Origin: Oscillospiraceae bacterium
GTDB lineage: Bacteria; Bacillota; Clostridia; Oscillospirales; Oscillospiraceae
Direction of reading: 5' to 3'
DNA: 64,000 nucleotides
NCBI GenBank assembly: GCA_015068425.1
Contig: SVKK01000010.1
Span: 1 to 64,000, forward strand
The notes under the pieces are model-generated. The model was not told where the DNA came from and made no database searches. It saw nothing but the letters and a program-made list of their open reading frames with translations. The translations under genes were made by a program, and so were the position numbers. Shown piece by piece: positions 24,961-34,700 of the stretch. Position 1 is the stretch's first letter. Each line of letters starts with the position of its first letter.

Positions 24961-27330
24961 TTACTGCTTGATTTCTTCCATTACGAAGCATTCGATAACA
25001 TCGCCAACTTTGATATCGTTGAACTTTTCAACCTGCATACCGCATTCATAGTTGTTGGGAACTTCCTTAACGTCATCCTTGAAACGGCGGAGAGAAGCAA
25101 GCTCACCCTCGTGGATAACAATGTTATCACGGAGAACGCGGACAGAGCAGCCGCGCTGGATCTTACCGTCGGTAACATAACAGCCGCAAACGGTGCCCAC
25201 CTTGCTGACCTTATAGGTCTCACGGACTTCAGCATGGCCGATGATGGCTTCCTGATACTTGGGAGCCAGCATACCCTTCATAGCAGCTTCAATCTCATTG
25301 ATGCAGTCATAAATGACGCGATACATGCGAAGGTCAACTCCGCTTCTGGCAGCGCTGTCACGGGCAGCATTATCGGGACGGACATTGAAGCCAACGATAA
25401 CTGCACCGGAGGTAGCAGCCAGCATAACGTCGGATTCGTTGATGGCGCCGACGGCGCTATGGATAACCTTGACGCGGACTTCCTCATTGGTCATCTTCTC
25501 CAGAGAAGCCTTAACTGCCTCTGCAGAGCCCTGAACGTCAGCCTTAACAATGATGTTGAAGTCCTTAAGGTCGCCCTGCTTGATCTGGGCAAAGAGGTCA
25601 TCCAGGCTGACCTTGCGGTTACCGCCCAGCACCTGATTTTTCTGCTGCTCCTTACGCTCTTCAACCAGCTCGCGAGCCATGCGCTCATCGGCAACTGCGT
25701 TGAAAATATCGCCTGCGTTGGGAACCTCGCTCATACCGGTGATCTCAACGGGAACAGAGGGACCGGCGGAAGTTACGCGCTGACCCTTATCGTTGGTCAT
25801 AGTGCGGACGCGGCCAACAGATGTGCCGGCAATGATGATATCGCCGGAACGGAGAGTTCCGTTCTGTACCAGAACGGTCATAATGGGACCGCGGCCCTTA
25901 TCAAGGCGAGCCTCAATAACGGTACCCTTTGCTGCGCGGTTGGGGTTGGCCTTAAGCTCCTGAACCTCAGCCAGAACAACAAGGTTTTCAAGAAGGTCTT
26001 CGATACCGATCTTCTTCTTTGCGGAAATAGGACAAACGATAGTGTCACCGCCCCACTCTTCGGGCACGATGTCATACTCGGTGAGCTGCTGCTTGATGCG
26101 GTCGGGGTTGGCGCCAACGGTGTCGATCTTATTGATTGCAACAACGATGGGGATGCCTGCTGCCTTTGCGTGGTTGATGGACTCGATGGTCTGGGGCATA
26201 ATGCCGTCATCGGCTGCAACAACCAGAATGGCAATATCGGTTATCATAGCGCCGCGGGCACGCATGGAAGTGAATGCCTCGTGACCGGGGGTGTCAAGGA
26301 AGGTAATGGGGCTGCCGTTGATTTCAACGGTGTAAGCGCCGATATGCTGAGTGATGCCGCCTGCCTCGCCGGAAGCAACGTTTGCGTGGCGGATGCAGTC
26401 CAGAAGAGAGGTCTTGCCGTGGTCAACGTGACCCATAACAACAACGACGGGAGCGCGGGAGATGAGCTCCTCGGGCTTATCCTCGTGGTCATCGATAAGG
26501 CGCTCTTCAACGGTTACGATAACTTCCTTCTCAACAACACAGCCAAGCTCCATAGCAACGAGAGCAGCGGTGTCATAATCGATTATTTCAGAAACGCTGG
26601 CGAAAACACCAAGCTTGATGAGCTGCTTGATAACCTCGGCAGCGGTCTTCTTCATACGGGATGCAAGTTCGCCAACAGCGATTTCATCAGGAATGGAGAC
26701 CTTGGTAGGCTGCTTCTTGGCAATTTCAAGCTGCAGACGCTGCATCTTGTCCTTTTCCTCCTGACGACGCTTGTTGGAGGGATTCTGCGCCTGACGCTGC
26801 TTGTTGCGGTTGGTGAACTTCTCCTTGCCGCCGCGCTGCTTCTCACCGCGATCGCCTGCAAGATTATCAAACTTTTCGTCATACTTGCTCAGGTTGGTGT
26901 TGGTATTGCCGCGGGTATCAACAATGCGCTTTTCAGCCACCTGTCTGGGAACATGAGGCTTCTGCTCAGCTTTAGGCTGGGGAGTGCTCTGCTGAGAAGC
27001 CTTGCCCTGCTGACTCTGAGGAGCTTTACCCTGCTGGGGCTTGCTCTGCTGGTTCTGAGGAGCCTTTGCCTGCTGACCCTTAGCCTGCTGGGGAGCCTTC
27101 TGCTCCGCTGCCTTGGGAGCGGCGGGCACAGCGAACACTTCTGCAATGGACTCCATCTGGTTATGCTGAGTGAGATACTCAAAAATAAGATCGAGCTCGC
27201 CCGGCTCAAGAACCTGCATATGGTTTTTGGGTGCGGAGGCATACTCCGTCAATATTTCGGAGACGACCTTGCTGGTAAGGTTAAAGTCCTTGGCCACCTC
27301 GTGAATTCTGTATTTATCAAAACTGCTCAT
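24961..27330 (-). CDS. infB: Translation initiation factor IF-2
   Basis: The GTPase that brings initiator tRNA to the 30S subunit. 789 residues. G motifs: GHVDHGKT (300-307), DTPGH (346-350) and NKID (400-403). The N-terminal part has an IF-2 N-domain (about 1-60), then a long Gln/Lys/Pro/Ala-rich low-complexity stretch (about 75-130) and a Lys/Arg/Gln-rich region before the second N-domain near 215-265. The start overlaps the ylxQ stop (ATGA); AGGAGGAAG lies upstream. Confidence 0.98.
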   Translation of the reverse strand: MSSFDKYRIHEVAKDFNLTSKVVSEILTEYASAPKNHMQVLEPGELDLIFEYLTQHNQMESIAEVFAVPAAPKAAEQKAPQQAKGQQAKAPQNQQSKPQQGKAPQSQQGKASQQSTPQPKAEQKPHVPRQVAEKRIVDTRGNTNTNLSKYDEKFDNLAGDRGEKQRGGKEKFTNRNKQRQAQNPSNKRRQEEKDKMQRLQLEIAKKQPTKVSIPDEIAVGELASRMKKTAAEVIKQLIKLGVFASVSEIIDYDTAALVAMELGCVVEKEVIVTVEERLIDDHEDKPEELISRAPVVVVMGHVDHGKTSLLDCIRHANVASGEAGGITQHIGAYTVEINGSPITFLDTPGHEAFTSMRARGAMITDIAILVVAADDGIMPQTIESINHAKAAGIPIVVAINKIDTVGANPDRIKQQLTEYDIVPEEWGGDTIVCPISAKKKIGIEDLLENLVVLAEVQELKANPNRAAKGTVIEARLDKGRGPIMTVLVQNGTLRSGDIIIAGTSVGRVRTMTNDKGQRVTSAGPSVPVEITGMSEVPNAGDIFNAVADERMARELVEERKEQQKNQVLGGNRKVSLDDLFAQIKQGDLKDFNIIVKADVQGSAEAVKASLEKMTNEEVRVKVIHSAVGAINESDVMLAATSGAVIVGFNVRPDNAARDSAARSGVDLRMYRVIYDCINEIEAAMKGMLAPKYQEAIIGHAEVRETYKVSKVGTVCGCYVTDGKIQRGCSVRVLRDNIVIHEGELASLRRFKDDVKEVPNNYECGMQVEKFNDIKVGDVIECFVMEEIKQ

Positions 27331-27761
27331 ACGCTTTTCTTCCTCCTAATACCCGTTTTGCTGCCGCGAAGTGGGGAAGTTTTCCCCTCCTTACGCTTTT
27401 CAATCCGCTGCCTTAGAGCCTCTATACGCTCGTAAGCATCGGAATACTTTTCCCCGTTCTCATAAGCAAGGGCTTTCAGAAAAGCCGCTGCCAGGCCCAG
27501 GTCTGTTATCGCGGCCATACTGCAGCCGCTTTTTCCGCTTATGGATGATATTTCATCCTTTGTGAAAGGAACTTCCACAAGGACTGTGTTCGTTTCAAAA
27601 ACATAGCCTTCCGCACGGCGCTTCGCACCCTCGGATGTATCACTGGCTACAATCAGAACTCTGGCTTTTCCTGCCTTCACAAGGCCGGAGGAATTATCCT
27701 CCCCTGTTTCCATTCCGCCGCTTTTTCTGGCTATGCCAAGATAATTCAGCGCCTTATTCAT
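27327..27761 (-). CDS. L7Ae-family RNA-binding protein YlxQ
   Basis: A 144-residue protein with an L7Ae/L30e fold in the first 95 residues ([16 protein letters not shown], then [13 protein letters not shown]) and a basic C-terminal tail not seen in the shortest homologues. It probably binds kink-turn RNA. The start at 27761 lies within the last codons of ylxR (eight-base overlap), so the longer in-frame start at 27827 is rejected. Confidence 0.9.
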   Translation of the reverse strand: MNKALNYLGIARKSGGMETGEDNSSGLVKAGKARVLIVASDTSEGAKRRAEGYVFETNTVLVEVPFTKDEISSISGKSGCSMAAITDLGLAAAFLKALAYENGEKYSDAYERIEALRQRIEKRKEGKTSPLRGSKTGIRRKKSV

Positions 27762-28023
27762 CGCCCGCCTCCATCTGCTCCGTAAGTTGAGCATAGATTT
27801 CCTCGGGAATAGCTGTTTCAAAGGCACGCTCGATCGCCTTGCTCTTCATGGCTTTTTTCAGGCAGGCCATTTCTTGGCATACATAAGCTCCGCGCCCATT
27901 TGCCTTGCCCTTGAAGTCAAGACTTATAGCACCCTCAGGAGATCTTACCACACGAATAAGCTCCCGTTTGGGTTTCATTTCACGGCAGCCAAGGCACTGC
28001 CGCATAGGTATTTTCTTCTGCAC
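27754..28023 (-). CDS. rnpM: YlxR / RnpM (DUF448) RNA-binding protein
   Basis: An 89-residue DUF448 protein. Motifs: PMRQCLGCREMKPKRELIRVVR and GRGAYVCQEMACL. Family members bind RNase P RNA and modulate its activity. It sits between nusA and ylxQ, its standard position. Confidence 0.92.
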   Translation of the reverse strand: MQKKIPMRQCLGCREMKPKRELIRVVRSPEGAISLDFKGKANGRGAYVCQEMACLKKAMKSKAIERAFETAIPEEIYAQLTEQMEAGDE

Positions 28024-28052
28024 GATGACTGCCTCCTTTTAGGAAAAATATA

Positions 28053-29105
28053 TTATCCCTCGCTCTCGGGCTTGATGTCAATCTTATATCCGGTGAGCTT
28101 TGCTGCAAGGCGGGCATTCTGGCCTTCCTTGCCGATTGCAAGGGAAAGCTGAGAATCGGGAACGATCACGCGGCAGCTCTTTCCATCCTCAAGCTGAGTG
28201 ACGGAAATAACCTCAGAGGGGGCCAGAGCAGCTGCAACATATTCCTCGATATACTCGCTGTATTTTACGATGTCGATCTTCTCGCCGCAGAGTTCTTCAA
28301 CAATGCTGGCAACACGGCCGCCCTTGGGTCCTACGCAGGAGCCGATGGGATCAACTTCCTCAACATTGGACCAAACAGCCATCTTGGTACGGCTGCCTGC
28401 TTCGCGGGCAATGGACTTAATCTCAACAGTGCCGTCGAAAATTTCGGGAACTTCAAGCTCAAAAAGGCGCTTTACAAGACCGGGGTGGGTGCGGGATACG
28501 AGAACCTGGGGACCGCGGGTAGAGTTGCGGACCTCAACAACATAAACCTTAACTCTGCTGCCTTCCTTCAGTTGCTCGCCCTTGATCTGCTCATTCGCGG
28601 GCATAACAGCCTCGGTATACTCGCTGTTGGAGCTGATTTTGATGGAGAGGCTGCCACTCTTGGGATCGATGCGGGAGACGACACCGGTGAGAATCTCGTG
28701 CTCTTTGTTGTTGAACTCCTCGTATACGATGCCGCGCTCTGCCTCGCGGATACCCTGAATGATAACCTGCTTAGCAGCCTGAGCAGCAATACGGCCGAAC
28801 TTCTTGGTGTCCACAGGTATTTTAACAATGCCACCAATCTTGGCGCGCTTGGAAATGGATTTAGCAGCATCCAGATTCAGCTGGGTTGCGGGGTTTTCAA
28901 CCTCCTCAACAACTTCCATCTCAATATACATATCAATTTTCTTCTTCTCTTCGTTCATATCGATGACAACATTGTCAGCAGCTTCAGGGTTATCTTTGCG
29001 GAAAGCTGCCATCATTGCCTGATGAATCTTGTCATACATATACTGTCTGGAAATGCCCTTTTCTTTTTCGAGTGCTTCAATGGCAACAAAAAATTCAGCG
29101 TTCAT
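28053..29105 (-). CDS. nusA: Transcription termination/antitermination factor NusA
   Basis: It binds RNA polymerase and affects pausing and termination. The 350-residue length is the Gram-positive form without C-terminal acidic repeats. The order is N-terminal polymerase-binding domain, S1 domain (about 136-200), KH1 with GPKGGR and KH2 with GKEGQNARLAAKLTG. Second gene of the operon, 32 bases after rimP. Confidence 0.97.
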   Translation of the reverse strand: MNAEFFVAIEALEKEKGISRQYMYDKIHQAMMAAFRKDNPEAADNVVIDMNEEKKKIDMYIEMEVVEEVENPATQLNLDAAKSISKRAKIGGIVKIPVDTKKFGRIAAQAAKQVIIQGIREAERGIVYEEFNNKEHEILTGVVSRIDPKSGSLSIKISSNSEYTEAVMPANEQIKGEQLKEGSRVKVYVVEVRNSTRGPQVLVSRTHPGLVKRLFELEVPEIFDGTVEIKSIAREAGSRTKMAVWSNVEEVDPIGSCVGPKGGRVASIVEELCGEKIDIVKYSEYIEEYVAAALAPSEVISVTQLEDGKSCRVIVPDSQLSLAIGKEGQNARLAAKLTGYKIDIKPESEG

Positions 29106-29137
29106 TTATATATTCTCCTTCAAACTTATATCTCTGT

Positions 29138-29596
29138 TCAAATTACAACGCGAAGACGGACGGAAGCGACAAGTTCCTTCTCGAAGCTCATCTCAATTCC
29201 ACCCACATCGACGCTTACTTTTCCGTCCTCATATGCAGAAAGGCTTCCCTGATAGCTCTTGCGACCCTCAACTGCCTTATAAAGCTTAACTTCAACATTG
29301 CTGCCCATAAAGCGCTCAAAGTCGGAAGGACGCTTGAGCTGGCGCTCGGCACCTGCGGAGCTTACTTCAAAAACATAGCTTCCCTCAATGGGATCAGCCT
29401 CATCAAGAATGGGGTCCATCTCGCGGCTGAAGGCTTCGCAGTCATTAATGAAAATTCCGCCTTCAAGCTTATCTATATAAACTCTCAGGTACCACTCTCC
29501 TGCCTCCTTCAAGTACTCAACATCCCAGATATCAAGACCCATTTTTTCGGCAACGGGAAGAGCCAAATCGTATACGCGCTGTGCAATTTTATTCAT
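29138..29596 (-). CDS. rimP: Ribosome maturation factor RimP
   Basis: It acts in 30S assembly. The 152-residue sequence has LAEKMGLDIWDVEYLKEAGEW-type N-domain (first 20 residues quoted from about 14), and GGIFINDCEAFSREMDPILDE, both typical. First gene of the nine-gene operon rimP-nusA-rnpM-ylxQ-infB-rbfA-nrnA-truB-ribF. Its ribosome site is weak (ACGGTG), unlike its neighbours. Confidence 0.93.
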   Translation of the reverse strand: MNKIAQRVYDLALPVAEKMGLDIWDVEYLKEAGEWYLRVYIDKLEGGIFINDCEAFSREMDPILDEADPIEGSYVFEVSSAGAERQLKRPSDFERFMGSNVEVKLYKAVEGRKSYQGSLSAYEDGKVSVDVGGIEMSFEKELVASVRLRVVI

Positions 29597-29640
29597 AGTT
29601 TACACCGTTTCCCAATTTCTTACATTCTATTTTTGCTTGC

Positions 29641-29665
29641 AAAAAAGAGTGGGGGGCGCCCACTC
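29641..29665 (-). terminator. Terminator hairpin in the leader of the rimP operon
   Basis: On the minus strand GAGTGGG (29665-29659) pairs with CCCACTC (29653-29647) around a five-base loop, followed immediately by T6 (29646-29641). It lies between the operon promoter and rimP, so it would end transcription about 45 bases after the start unless bypassed. Confidence 0.8.
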
Positions 29666-29691
29666 AGTCAAATTTCTTATCCAACGCTGAT

Positions 29692-29720
29692 AGTATAACA
29701 CTCTATATATAAAAAATCAA
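29692..29720 (-). promoter_or_regulatory. Promoter of the rimP-nusA-infB operon
   Basis: On the minus strand TTGATT (29715-29720), 17 bases, TATACT (29692-29697). The predicted start is about 29685, giving a leader of about 90 bases to rimP. Confidence 0.75.
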
Positions 29721-29818
29721 GAGCTTTTTTTGTGTATATTTCCCTAAAAAAGCACGCTTTTCAAGAAAAAAAGCCTATGATAAAATAATAAAAAATCATA
29801 GGAAAAGGAGACCGTATT

Positions 29819-30460
29819 ATGGCATCGCGAATAATACATCTGGCTGTTGCCGATGCGCTGCTGCAGGAATTTGAAATAGATAACATAGCGCGTTTTCGTC
29901 TTGGCTCTATTTTGCCGGATGCAAAAATAGACTCTCTTCTCCGCGCCGCCCCTCACTTCCAGACAGTGCTGCCGAGCGGTCTTATAACATACAGACTCAG
30001 CGAATTTCTGTCCCTCTACGGGAAGAGAATTAAAGAGGACAGCCTTTACCTCGGCTACTACCTCCATCTTATTCAGGATGTTTTTTATAGGAGATATATG
30101 TACTCCCTCCCCCACTGGGATGCGAGAATTCCGGAAAACATAAAACAGCTCCACAGTGACTACCGCAAGATAAACCGATACATCATCGAAAGCCGAGCTT
30201 TGAAAAACGGAATTTCCCTGCCTGCGGATTTTTCCTCGGAGGATATAAACCTACGCTTTGACTTTGATGCGGCAGGCTTTCTCCGCGAGCTTGAAAAGGA
30301 TTTTACGAATATTTACGAAGGAGAATATCACCACTTCACTCCGGAAATGGCGGATGAATATCTCTCCATTGCCATAGATGCCTGCCGCAAGGAGCTTCGG
30401 GCAATAAGGAAAGGGCTTCCCCTTTTGGATGAAATAAAAATGGCATGGGGCAAAGAATAA
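29819..30460 (+). CDS. Hypothetical protein, possibly zinc-dependent phospholipase C-like
   Basis: A 213-residue soluble protein, not recognised with certainty. The N-terminus (MASRIIHLAVADALL), the GSILPDAK block near 29-36 and the YYLHLIQDVFY stretch near 79-90 resemble the His/Asp metal-site layout of PF00882-type (bacterial phospholipase C / S1-P1-like) proteins, but no signal peptide is present. AAAAGGAG precedes the ATG. A single gene between the rimP promoter and a palindromic terminator. Confidence 0.6.
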   Translation: MASRIIHLAVADALLQEFEIDNIARFRLGSILPDAKIDSLLRAAPHFQTVLPSGLITYRLSEFLSLYGKRIKEDSLYLGYYLHLIQDVFYRRYMYSLPHWDARIPENIKQLHSDYRKINRYIIESRALKNGISLPADFSSEDINLRFDFDAAGFLRELEKDFTNIYEGEYHHFTPEMADEYLSIAIDACRKELRAIRKGLPLLDEIKMAWGKE

Positions 30461-30485
30461 AGGGTGTGGATATCCACACCCTTTT
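30459..30485. terminator. Palindromic bidirectional terminator
   Basis: A fully self-complementary 24-bp sequence (AAGGGTGTGGAT and its complement, about 30460-30483) followed by T-rich sequence, between convergent genes. Confidence 0.75.
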
Positions 30486-30491
30486 CACTTA

Positions 30492-31415
30492 TTAGAGATG
30501 CGCTAAGATCTTGCCAAGCGCCGTTTCAAAGCCCAGAGACTTATACATTTCCTCGTCGCAGGGAGCGCAGCAGACGGCAAGGCTTGATAATCCCCTCTCC
30601 GCGGACCATTTTTGAGCTTTTTGTGCCAGCATACGGGCAATCCCCTTTCCCCGAAAAGCAGGTTCAATGTAGAAATCTTCAAAAACTCCTGTCTCAGCGC
30701 AGGAAAATGTTGACCAGTATTCTGCTACAGAACACATACCAACAGCGCGGCTGCCTCGTTTTGCAATGAAAAATGCAATTTTCCCTTCCTTCACAGCCTT
30801 GGCAAGGGCTTCCTGCTTTTCTTCGCTCAAAACGTCCTCACCGATTTCTTTTAAAAACCCGTTTTCCAGCTTTTTTAGTTGCCAGTCATCAGGGTCTTCC
30901 AAAAGCTCAATGCTTATTGGAAGCTCCTCCTCTGGAGGCAGAAGCATCAAAGGCTCCCCCCACTCATCGAAGCCATTATTAACAAAACCCGAATTTTTCC
31001 AGAAGTTTTCCCGCCTTGGATTTCCGCCGCTGTTAAGCTCGAAATATTGAGCTCCCCTCTCGCGACACCAATCCATAAGAGCGTCAGCACATTCCCTGCC
31101 GCAGCCATTTCCTCTGAATTCGGGAAAAACGCAAAACTCCATTATGAAGCATTTGCCATCCTCAGAAAGAAAAGTCACCGGCATTGCAAAGCCAATATCC
31201 TCCCCGTTTCTTTCAAAAAACAGATAACGGCACTTATCCACTTCCCTATCATGTACAGCGCTAATTGCCTGAAAATACTCTTCTCCAAGAAAATAGGCTC
31301 TGTCCTCATCATCTTCCGGAAAAATATCTCTCACGAAATATTCGCGAAGCTTTTCCCAAAATAATTTTACATCATTTTCCGTGACAGCCTCACGGATAGC
31401 AATTCGATTTTTCAA
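30492..31415 (-). CDS. Tandem-domain GNAT acetyltransferase
   Basis: A 307-residue protein with two GNAT domains. The first (about 1-155) has FRGNGCGRECADALMDWCRE as its acetyl-CoA motif and EFCVFPEFRG before it; the second (about 165-307) has FRGKGIARMLAQKAQKW. Both domains look intact. The substrate is unknown. The start codon is TTG at 31415, supported by GGAGG seven bases upstream. It lies downstream of the frameshifted GNAT gene in the same direction. Confidence 0.8.
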   Translation of the reverse strand: MKNRIAIREAVTENDVKLFWEKLREYFVRDIFPEDDEDRAYFLGEEYFQAISAVHDREVDKCRYLFFERNGEDIGFAMPVTFLSEDGKCFIMEFCVFPEFRGNGCGRECADALMDWCRERGAQYFELNSGGNPRRENFWKNSGFVNNGFDEWGEPLMLLPPEEELPISIELLEDPDDWQLKKLENGFLKEIGEDVLSEEKQEALAKAVKEGKIAFFIAKRGSRAVGMCSVAEYWSTFSCAETGVFEDFYIEPAFRGKGIARMLAQKAQKWSAERGLSSLAVCCAPCDEEMYKSLGFETALGKILAHL

Positions 31416-31439
31416 TTCTTTTCCTCCACAAAATTATTA

Positions 31440-31477
31440 GGAGGGTTAGATGGCGTGAACCCTCCGCACACGGTTCA
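31440..31477 (-). other. Overlapping, mutually exclusive hairpins
   Basis: GGAGGGTT (31440-31447) pairs with AACCCTCC (31458-31465), and TGAACC (31456-31461) pairs with GGTTCA (31472-31477); the two stems share bases 31458-31461. They lie about 25 bases upstream of the tandem GNAT start codon. Confidence 0.45.
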
Positions 31478-31520
31478 TTTTCATAAAAGACCACCCTTTC
31501 TTGTTAAGCATTATGTAAAC

Positions 31521-31924
31521 TTATTGCAGCCTCATAAATCCGAAGCATCCAATTTCCGAAAATTCGGAAAAGCCCAGGGATTTATAAAATGCAAAAGTTT
31601 TTCAGTGTTATCGGTTGTAAGTTCTATTTGGCGAACATTGGAATATCTGTCCAGCACCGCACGGAGAAGCGCACTGCCTATTCCCTTTCGCTGAAAATCG
31701 GGAAATACAAGAATGTCCTGCACGAACACTACAGTGTGTCCATCACCCACTGCTCGAATGATGCCCGCAAGCTGCTCACCCTCGTAGGCCCCTAGAATCA
31801 AAAGGGAGTTTTCAAATCCCCTTCGCAAAGTATCGGGATGCTCGGTGTATGCTGTCCAACCAACGCTGGCGTAGAGAGACAGTATCTCCTGCTCATTGTA
31901 TGATGCATATTCAATGATTTTCAA
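31521..31924 (-). pseudogene. GNAT acetyltransferase disrupted by a one-base frameshift
   Basis: The open part (31532-31924, TTG start, AAAGGAG upstream) gives 130 residues with a good GNAT core: FPDFQRKGIGSALLRAVLDR. The end is wrong for the family: it reads HFINPWAFPNFRKLDASDL and stops. Adding one base in the A4 run at 31586-31589 (T4 on the coding strand) restores FYKSLGFSEFSEIGCFGFMR and a stop at 31521, a normal 134-residue GNAT. It is therefore a recent frameshift or a homopolymer sequencing error. Confidence 0.85.
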
Positions 31925-32067
31925 ATAAGTAAACTCCTTTCGTATTTGTTTGATAAGTCTACTTATTCAGCGCAGTCTCATGGCAAATCCTCCTATTCCC
32001 AATTTATAAAATAATAACATCAAAGAGATAAAATTTCCACCGTGTCAATAAATTTTATGGAGAAAAT

Positions 32068-32138
32068 GGCGCGTCGGGTTCATCGCGCCCTACGGATTGA
32101 TATTTCGATGAACACGGGCCGGCCGGGTGTCCGGCCCC
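32068..32138. repeat. Composite palindromic repeat, copy 2
   Basis: Two hairpins in one intergenic region: GGCGCG/CGCGCC (32068-32073 with 32084-32089) ending in CGCCCTACG, then the exact 25-base unit (32114-32138) seen at 8728-8752. The order of the two hairpins is reversed relative to copy 1. The rest of the 294-base gap (31925-32218) shows no gene. Confidence 0.75.
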
Positions 32139-32164
32139 TACAACATAAATTCGTATTAAGTTCA

Positions 32165-32200
32165 AAAAAAAGACCGCGATTTACAAAAATCGCGGTCTTT
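32165..32200 (-). terminator. Terminator of guaB
   Basis: A perfect 14-bp stem (32169-32182 with 32187-32200) with an ACAA loop; T-run follows on the minus strand. Confidence 0.93.
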
Positions 32201-32218
32201 AACTTTTTAATTTTAATA

Positions 32219-33703
<1,485 letters not shown>

Positions 33704-33728
33704 TCACCCCAATTTAATAATTTTATTT

Positions 33729-33756
33729 ATTTTAGCACGAAAAATGTGAAAGTCAA
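33729..33756 (-). promoter_or_regulatory. Putative promoter of guaB
   Basis: On the minus strand TTGACT (33751-33756), 16 bases, TAAAAT (33729-33734). Confidence 0.6.
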
Positions 33757-33792
33757 TAGTTTTTAGGCGCATAAATCAAATAAAATACTGCC

Positions 33793-34620
33793 TTATTTCC
33801 CCTCTCCGCTGCGGGCATAATAGAAGATATATTGCTGGGCCAGCCCGGCGTATTCTCCCAAAACCGCAGGGTCAAAATCCGGTGCAAAGTGCTCCTTAAG
33901 CGCTCTTTTCATCCATACATCAATAGGAAAAGCTTCCATATGTCCAAGTCCGAAAAGCAATGCGCAGCTGGCAACCTTTTTGCCAACTCCGTTCATGGAA
34001 AGAAGTCCCTTCAAGGCGGTATCGCAGTCTGCGCGGGCAAGCTCCTCCAGATCAATACTGCCCTCGGAAACAGCCTTTGCGGCATCCACTATGTAGGCTG
34101 CTCTGTAACCGCTGCGTATGTGGGCAAGATCCTCCGCGGCAAGCAAAGAAAGCTTTTCGGCAGAGGGGAAGGAATATAGCTCCCTTTCTTCAAATTCAAT
34201 CTTTTCTCCGTATGCGCGGCAAAGCTTTTCAACTATACCTTTTATGCGGGGGATGTTGTTGCACTGGGAAATAATAAAAGAGCAAAGAGCCTCCCACCTT
34301 TCCTGCTGCAAAATTCTGATCCCCGCTCCAAACTCGGCGCAGCGGTTGAGATACTCTCCTGCGTTAAAACTGAGTCTTATGGACTCATAGTCTCTGTCAA
34401 GGTCAAAATATCCCCGCCATATACTCTCAAAATCTTCGCCTTTGCATATTATGTAAACTTTGTCCTCTTCCGTGACGACCTTTGCGGCTTTGCCGAAGGC
34501 TACGCCCCAGTAGTCACCCTTTTCGTCGGCGTTCCAGCGGAAGCACTGGCCGCATTCGAAGGTTTTCACCGGGTCAATTTCCCTCAATGTGCCAAGATAT
34601 ATTTTCTCAGTAACTTGCAT
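33793..34620 (-). CDS. 8-oxoguanine DNA glycosylase/AP lyase (OGG1 type)
   Basis: A base-excision repair enzyme that removes 8-oxoguanine. 275 residues with an OGG1-type N-terminal domain (TFECGQCFRW) and the helix-hairpin-helix GVGKKVASCALLFGL. Catalytic Lys215 and Asp234 (FPIDVWMK) have the same 19-residue spacing as in the human enzyme. No iron-sulfur cluster cysteines are seen. Its promoter overlaps that of the divergent MFS gene. Confidence 0.93.
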   Translation of the reverse strand: MQVTEKIYLGTLREIDPVKTFECGQCFRWNADEKGDYWGVAFGKAAKVVTEEDKVYIICKGEDFESIWRGYFDLDRDYESIRLSFNAGEYLNRCAEFGAGIRILQQERWEALCSFIISQCNNIPRIKGIVEKLCRAYGEKIEFEERELYSFPSAEKLSLLAAEDLAHIRSGYRAAYIVDAAKAVSEGSIDLEELARADCDTALKGLLSMNGVGKKVASCALLFGLGHMEAFPIDVWMKRALKEHFAPDFDPAVLGEYAGLAQQYIFYYARSGEGK

Positions 34621-34678
34621 ACGGCTCTCCCAAGTAATATAATAAATTCATTATATTACTTAGTTCGACTCAATTCAA
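34615..34678. promoter_or_regulatory. Overlapping opposed promoters on a perfect palindrome
   Basis: A perfect 12-bp inverted repeat (34632-34643 and 34650-34661, six-base centre). Each arm contains a TATAAT, one per strand. The plus promoter is TTGCAT (34615-34620), 17 bases, TATAAT (34638-34643), for the MFS gene. The minus promoter is TTGAAT (34673-34678), 17 bases, TATAAT (34650-34655), for the glycosylase. The palindrome could also be a repressor site. Confidence 0.7.
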
Positions 34679-34700
34679 GAAAATAGAAAGTGTAAATACT

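Noticed and set aside
24886-27435. 849-codon open frame on the plus strand opposite infB
   Set aside because: It mirrors infB; there is no ribosome site and no recognisable domain. Similar long antisense frames face leuS (37031-39739), the tannase-like gene (58658-60898) and tig (1014-2387), a by-product of codon bias.
31967-31981. Four-codon frame after a perfect GGAGG in the leader of the frameshifted GNAT gene
   Set aside because: Too short to judge; could be a leader peptide, but nothing else supports it.
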